Shown here piece after piece: positions 57,762 through 64,000 of a stretch of 64,000 nt of DNA. Under the pieces are notes generated by a model. That model was given only the letters and a program-made list of their open reading frames with translations. It had not been told where the DNA came from and did not search any database. The translations under genes were made by a program, and so were the position numbers. Within the stretch, counting starts at the first letter, position 1, and the number at the start of each line of letters is the position of its first letter. Source of the DNA: Ischnura elegans. Taxonomy: Eukaryota > Arthropoda > Insecta > Odonata > Coenagrionidae. The DNA lies in the NCBI RefSeq assembly GCF_921293095.1, contig NC_060254.1, positions 105,176,917-105,240,916 on the forward strand, read 5' to 3'.

Positions 57762-59119
57762 GTAAGATTTCATTCATTCCTCTTCCAAGTTTTGAGTTCA
57801 GTTCAGAACCAATATTTAGTGATCACATAGGTACACTATGATTTTTACATTCAGGAACCTCGATGATAAAAGTAACGATTGCATGAGAAAATAAATTAAT
57901 ATTTTCACATTTCCTACGCGAAAATATTTAATTCAACCGCACCCAAAATTAAGATTTCTCGCTTATTTTGTAACACTCACAAAACTAAAATCCTGCGCTG
58001 AATCTCAAGGCATTGATTGGTTGGCGACGACGATAGCGTTTGCTTTCATATATTTCGATTTGAAACTTCATTTCTGAGAAATTATATAATTCGAATGAAG
58101 GACAGGTATGGGAATTGTCGTCAATCTATCATAAGTATTTACTTTGCTGTTTAATTTTCTCATTGTAATGCGGAGGTCGAGGTTTCCATATTGGCCTTGC
58201 TTTTGGTAACTCAGCATCCGTCATGCGTGCTCAAGTAATAACTTCCTCAAAGGCCCTATCTGAGTGAAACATGAGATTCCGGTAATATTTTCTACCTTTC
58301 TGAAATTTTCCGTGAATTATATATTCCGAGTATAAGTGACATATTTTAAAAAAAGTCGCAAAAATAATGTATTGATACTCTTTTTTGTTTAATTTTGGGT
58401 ACTTATTTTCCGTTGACGCTTTTTTCCTTGCTGTTAAATATTTATTAAGCCAATGGTGTCAGGAAATTCAGTATATATTTTTCATTTTTTTCGGCTGTTT
58501 TGTTTCTGATGTGATTACTCAGACCTCTGGTTCTTTGCATGATCTTGAGAAATAATTTATATTATTTCTTTCGTATCATTAGACTTAAATATTAAATTAC
58601 ATTCCACAATAAATTATTATAATACATTCTCCTGGATAGCGGTTTTATCCTTAATAAGGATGCCATATTTGTAACTTCTGTTTTCGTATTTTTAAATAAT
58701 TTCATCGTGTTGATTTTTATAATTTCATTATTGTTTTCCATTTCATAAAATAGTACATAAATTTTTGCTATCAATTTTTAGTAATACCCATGAAGTACAA
58801 GTAAGTCGTAAAAAAAGTTATATTAATAACACACTCAGCTCACTGTAATGATTTCCGGGAAAATTTTTAATATTGCCCAATATATCTTTAAAATTTTTAA
58901 TGAATAAAGAAAATACATTGAAATATCGCCGATTTGATAAGCGTCAAAGAATTTGGAATTACACACTCTTGCATTTTTTTTTATTTTAGAAATTTCTACA
59001 CGCTTAAAAATTAATATTTTCAAAACGTCTTTCTCGAAATAATATTTCTGAGCTGAGAGTCAACTTTTTATGTCTCTCGTTTGTTGGATTATGAGAATTT
59101 TTTTGTTATATTACGACAG
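57762..59119 (+). other. Predicted last intron; left border of the duplication
   Basis: AT-rich, no gene. Similarity to the left edge of the window begins at 58906 and continues without a break. Confidence 0.5.
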
Positions 59120-60440
59120 GTCAAGCTTGTGGACAACGACAGCGATTGCTTTTGGAGACAACTGTTCAGGTCCATGAAATTGACACCTGAAGGTTACTGT
59201 GCCGAAAACTAGAGAATTGAGGATTTTATCGTGAAGAAATGAAGAATGAAGATAGGAAGAAAGAAGACACCAAGCCTGAAGATAGTTGTTTTTTTTGCAT
59301 TTTTTGCTGCATATATTGTACAGGGTCTTTGTATATTATTTATTAATGCATGTTTTTTTCCAGCTATAGTTAGGATTTGCGGCAGGAGAGTAGGGATTTT
59401 ATATTGCGTCCTACCGTCGAGTAGAAATAACACAGATTAGGCAGGTCTTCGTGTATCGTGGCCACGATTCCGTATTTAGGCGTTTAATTAATTCATACGT
59501 ATAAAGTAGCATTTAGGTAGGCAGGGCTGTATGAATGGATGAATGTGATTTTATGAATGAGTGATTGGAATGTGATTTTATGAGTGAGTGTGTGCTTGTA
59601 GTAGTAGTGGTACTAATGGTAGTGTTAGTAGCAATACTGACACTAACTCTCCCTTCCTTTCACTAAAAATCCCTCCCCACCCTCCCTCCCCCTCAAAATC
59701 CAAACTGCTCCCTCTACGTGGGGAGGGGGATAAACAGAGGAAAGTCTAATTGTCCAATCAATTGTTGATTTTAATGAATCATTTATGTCATCTCCTGCTT
59801 GAATTACAGCATTGGACTTTCCTCTGGCTAAAGCAGTATGGTATCCTAGTGCAATTTCAAATTCTGTATCTGTGCTTTGTATTTAGGAGGTTTGAAGTGA
59901 TAGAATGTTATCTAATTTGTGGCTCGTGTAATTTTGTTCTGTTTATAATGTTTTCATTTTTTTATTCTTTTGGTTGAAATATGCTTCATGGTGACATTAC
60001 TGATTTATTTTTCATTCACTTTTTTATTATTTTAGCTGATTTTATCCACCAATTTTTGGTACTGTTTTTTTATATTTTCTCATTACTATGAAATTGTGAA
60101 TAAGTATTACTGTGTTCTTATAAGGAATTAAAGTATTATAAAAAATATTTTCTGTATTCATTCATTTTCACTGCTCTTGATAAAGTTGTGTTGTGTAATG
60201 GTATATTCTATAAAATTAAATATTAACTTATATTCCCATTCAAGCATATTCTTTGTAAAATACGTTTTTGTTCCTCCTTTTCATTGGTACTGGGGATCTT
60301 TTGTTAAATGCATGATTCAACTGTCGCTACATGCTAAAATATGGCAACAATTTTTCTATTACCTTTGTGCATATTATTTTTTGTAAGTGTATGTAAAATT
60401 AGCTTGAATTAATAAAAATTTGAAGTACTGCGCTTTTTGA
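59120..60440 (+). ncRNA. Predicted terminal exon with poly(A) signal
   Basis: Acceptor TTATATTACGACAG. The first frame is open for 30 codons (VKLVDNDSDCFWRQLFRSMK onward) to TAG at 59210-59212. A GAAGAATGAAGATAGGAAG purine run follows, then AATAAA at 60411-60416 with a T/G-rich tract after it. The sequence between stop and AATAAA is AT-rich without a conserved frame. Its duplicate is at 213-1530. Confidence 0.5.
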
Positions 60441-62315
60441 ATCCCTTTTTTGTTAGGCTTTTCTTCGATGCTGTTATTATGTGCCCAGTCAGAGTTTCTA
60501 ACCTGCCATCCATGTTGACGGCTTCCGCTGACAGTATCAATATTGTAAGATTATGTTTGTCTCATTTACTGGTCAAAAATTTATAATTGTATTTTTACTC
60601 CTGGTTTTCATTTTAGTTACACTAACACTACACAGTAGAAGTTAGAATATTGTTGACCTCACAATGTGGGTCCATATGTAAAATTTTGCATGGCTAAAAA
60701 ATTTCGAGATTGAAAAACTTCTAAATGCCTAGGTGAAAATGAGACAACCGCTGTTAAAGGTCTTGAGAAAATGAATACACTACTTTTTAATCAAAGAGGA
60801 CTACCGTGGCCCTAATGAGGACTCAGGGGTGGTCACCACCCATGTGAAAGGGATGGCATAAGCAGCATGGCTGCTAACAAGTTTCCAAGTGTGCTCCAGT
60901 CAGCATACCGATATTGTCAACTTGTGATCGCTAGGGTTCATGCGTGCGGCAAATGTTTATGATGTTTAATTTGCTCTACCTGGGCAGCCGAACTGACTTA
61001 CCATAGCCTTTTTACTTGGAAAAGTTATTGACGAGGTCTTCAGATCACCCAGTTCACCACCAACGGCTATACGGAGGTCATTTGTTATCGACGCATGAGG
61101 TGAAGTATCTGGACAAGCAAGGTGTCAACCCTAGTCTTGGGCTATTGAATGACTATATGCTATGCAGGTATGGTTTTTTTGCAGCGGTTTCACCTTTTTT
61201 CATATTTCACCTTTCTTACGTGCTACAGTGCTTTCACTCCTAATTCGGCATTTGGGATTTTTCATAAAATGAATTGATGAATGAAGGATCTGATTCTTAA
61301 ATCAATATTCATATATCTGAAAGTCATAATTTAAGGTAAAAAAATCACAAATTTTTGCCTCGAATATTAGAAAGAGGATCTTCTGTTTGTCCTCTGTGTT
61401 GCCACCCATCGCGAATCTAAATGGGTTTACTAAAGTCACCACTCACGTCGCTGACGAACATATATATCCGAGTTTGATGGGGAAATAAAGAGTAATTAGG
61501 AGCGTCCACTGAGGTTTACATTCATGATGATGTGATTTATCAAATAGTGCAACTGCAGAGTGATAAACACTTTGAAATAAAGACACTTAATTTCCATACG
61601 TTTTGCTTTGGGGGCTATATATTTTTTGAATTTATCACTATTCCTCTTGTTAATAGTGCTTTATGTTTTTGCTATATATATGCATGCTGGGTGGGATATA
61701 CATACTCTTCGTCTATCTATATATGACCCAAGATAAGAAAATAAGCATAGGATTCGATGCGGATGTTTATTATGTGCTCATGTATTCGCATTTTTAATTG
61801 AGGTATATTTAACTAAAAACCACCGTTAAACGGACTAAAGATACTTAACTTAAATTCAATCTTCGAAAGCGCTTACTATTCTATTTAAGAATAAACTAAA
61901 AATACAGGCGGAGTAATCTGAAGTAATGTGAGGACTGTAAATAAAGCATATGTTTCGATAGAGAGGTTCTATAATTTGCCTTTCAATTTCTTTTTATCAG
62001 AATGTGCCTGACTTTAACTCTTAATTTGATTGAAGAAAAGACAAGGTAATATTCTCGCATTATAAATCAATACATAGTCATTAATTTCATTAAACTTCAG
62101 GTTTAAACTAAAGAAACAGGAGTTTGAGCTGATACCCTCAATGGCCAACGTTCAACTTGGTAAGCCTGGAGATGAATTTTAAGGAATATAAGCGGATGTG
62201 AACATTAGGAACAACAGTGTTATGTGGTTACAAGATAATAAATGAACCAGAATATATACCCACTATATACAATGTGTAAAATATTTACAAAGTATACAAT
62301 ACTAGCTGATCCAGC
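60441..62315. other. No gene seen; duplicated sequence
   Basis: The counterpart of 1531-3429. Small frames differ between the two copies. Confidence 0.5.
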
Positions 62316-62617
62316 CAGTGGCATACAGAGGGAGGGGTGTTTGGGGGATAACCCCCCCCCCAGAGCTCAGAGAAATTTTTAAGTTTAATCCGTTATACTT
62401 GATTGGATTGATATTACCAATAAAAAAGCGTAGGGATTAGTAAGGTACCCCTCGCAAAGCTGTAAAACTCACCATTTTGAACCATTTATCTTAAAAATCT
62501 GCAATTTACTAATCTCGCACCTACCGCTTATCCTGGAGGGTATTCAATACCCTTACACACCTCTGTATTGGTTGCACCTAAACCCTCCCCCAGACTTAAT
62601 TCCTGGCTGCTCCCCTG
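62316..62617 (+). mobile_element. hAT MITE, family N1 (duplicate of 3430-3735)
   Basis: CAGTGGCATACAGAGG at the left and CCTGGCTGCTCCCCTG at the right. Inherited with the large duplication. Confidence 0.75.
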
Positions 62618-62624
62618 CATCTCG

Positions 62625-62998
62625 CAACAGCGCAAGCAAAGGTGTTAGAAGATTAAAAGCAACCTGAATGTCTTTTTTGAATGGTTATGCAAAATGGTTA
62701 CTTTACGCGGTTTTCAGATGTCAGTGCGGTTTCAAGGAACAAATTCACTAAATAGATAATATAGGAGCATCATATATTTTTCAATTTTATAAGCAGTGAA
62801 ATTTTCATCTTCCATATTATTTTTATTATGAAATTACTATTTTTATTAACTTTTATCCAATTTTTTAGATCCAGAATAGAAACAAAATCCATTTCCCAGC
62901 ATGCAATTCCTAAATTTTTCCGGGGGAGGATGGGCTCGATTCCACGGGTAAGGGGAGCCCTTGCCGAGGGCCCCCAACCACCTCTTAAAGCTCCTACA
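62625..62998 (+). repeat. MITE-like repeat N2 (duplicate of 3742-4115)
   Basis: Same blocks as the left copy, with minor substitutions. Confidence 0.5.
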
Positions 62999-63370
62999 AG
63001 GAGGGACTAGAAGAGGGGGCCTGAGGGGAACCTCCCAGCAGTAGTGGGGGGTCCGAACAAAATTATAATTTATCTAGTGTAAAATTGATATACCACAGTT
63101 GGCGTCTATGTCCTTTCTACACCCTGTCCCCTCTCTGGATCTGCCGCTGACTGTGATCCCCTCTCCCGTTCATCCGCCCTTCCCGGCAAAAACTAATAGC
63201 TTTAGGAAGTGAATGTGAAAGTCTTGGAATGGGGTACGATAGAATCATCTATTTCGGGGTGGGGAGATTGTTTCAAAGGCTCTCCTTGAAAGTTGCAGCG
63301 GTGAAAGTGGAAACCATTGGTTGTAGCCAGTGCTGAGGAAGGGTAACAAGGTCCAAGCTGCCCCCTTATG

Positions 63371-63664
63371 CAGTGGCGCAGCGAGGGGGGGTTTTGTGGG
63401 ATAAAACCCCCCCCCCCCGAGCTCAGACAAATATTTAAGTTAAATCCATTTTACGTAATTAGATTAGGATTACTTATAGAATAGTGTTAGGATTAATCAA
63501 GTATCCCTCATAAAACTGTAAAAGTCGCCATTTTGAACCATTATTCTTAAAATTTTCTGGAGGAGGGCCCCGACAAATCCCGCTTACCCTGGCGGGTATG
63601 CAATACCCCACACACACAAGTATTATTTGTGCCTAAACCCCCCCAGCCTTAACTCTTAGCTGCG
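63371..63664 (+). mobile_element. hAT MITE, family N1, TSD kept, last 6 bases lost
   Basis: Starts CAGTGGCGCAGCGAGG. Octamer CCCTTATG on both sides (63363-63370, 63665-63672). Compared with the left copy, exactly the six terminal bases (ACCCTG there) are missing next to the duplication. An imprecise excision attempt or a simple deletion could explain it. Confidence 0.85.
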
Positions 63665-63672
63665 CCCTTATG

Positions 63673-64000
63673 AACTTCTGAGATATCAAGTGAATCCTTT
63701 CAATAAGAAAAATCCGAATATACCCCATCAAATTAGGATTAAAAAAATTAAAAAATAGTTCTCCTACGGCCTTAGAGAATGATTTTTTTCTCTTGAAAGT
63801 GTGGCAGATTTTTAAATTATTTGATATTGTGGTAAATTCATTATTATGAAGATTGTCTTATTTCAATAGCCGCTTAAAATTTCTATTACATGCAGCAACT
63901 GTGACGTAACATTTGGGTTTCACATACCCTTGGTCATGAGGTAGTAATCCTGATTTTTCTATGATGTGTGAACATAAAAACTGAAATCGCAGGTTGCCCA
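63673..64000. other. No gene seen
   Basis: The counterpart of 4794-5121, AT-rich. Confidence 0.5.

Larger units (their letters stand above)
58906..64000 (+). repeat. Right copy of the large direct duplication
   Basis: Aligns with 1-5111 throughout. The last two bases of the window (CA after AGGTTGCC) match the start of the hAT element at 5120 rather than the empty-site sequence TG seen after the element at 7935. This suggests that the hAT insertion is also present in this copy, beyond the window. Confidence 0.93.

Noticed and set aside
46545-59119. Box C/D snoRNAs in the introns of the exon-array locus
   Set aside because: TGATGA motifs occur (for example near 47547, 48011 and 54753) but none has a CTGA at a suitable distance with a terminal stem. 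A covariance search would be needed.
1-64000. CRISPR arrays, bacterial operons, integrated phage or viral genes
   Set aside because: No regularly spaced repeats, no operon-like coding density and no recognisable viral proteins; everything fits a transposon-rich animal genome.

Overview
This is eukaryotic DNA, most likely from an arthropod, probably an insect. Base composition is AT-rich and reading frames are short and scattered. There are GT-AG splice signals with TACTAAC-like branch points, a TCAGT-type initiator, and a dense mixture of hAT, mariner, piggyBac-like, LINE and Penelope-like (GIY-YIG) relics. Nothing looks bacterial, and no intact conserved single-copy protein gene is visible. 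I cannot name the species.

Layout. (1) 1-5111 is repeated as 58906-64000 at roughly 97-98% identity by eye, about 58.9 kb apart in the same orientation, so the window spans about one period of a tandem (or falsely duplicated) segment. (2) 5120-7926 is a complete hAT transposon with a perfect 8-bp target duplication, a partial transposase and a nested MITE. (3) 8-16 kb holds small hAT-type MITEs, a LINE fragment split by one of them, a perfect 34-bp inverted repeat and a Penelope tail. (4) 16.7-26.5 kb is a patch of one unclassified repeat family, present in about six pieces, into which two hAT MITEs, a mariner and a TIR MITE have each inserted. (5) 26.5-36.3 kb carries more MITEs, a 164-codon minus-strand ORF followed by a strong splice donor, LINE and tRNA-like relics, and a Penelope element broken by a 1,145-bp TIR transposon. 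(6) 36.3-46 kb is mostly unique sequence with CpG-richer patches and a possible two-exon transcription unit near 42.1-43.1 kb. (7) 46.1-60.4 kb looks like one plus-strand transcription unit. It has a TATA-less promoter with a perfect heat-shock element, a CRE and an E-box, then a short first exon, then a second exon with stops in all three frames. A series of small GAAGA-rich exons with good splice signals follows, ending in a last exon with an AATAAA. The last exon is the one present again at the left edge of the window, in the other copy of the duplication.

The most interesting item is this exon array. It behaves like a long non-coding RNA or micropeptide locus rather than a classical protein gene. 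Exon 2 ends exactly in ATG, and five downstream exons are open for 30-34 codons in the phase that ATG would set. The exons are purine-rich, which lowers the chance of stops, so the coding interpretation is only suggestive. All exon borders are by-eye predictions without transcript support.
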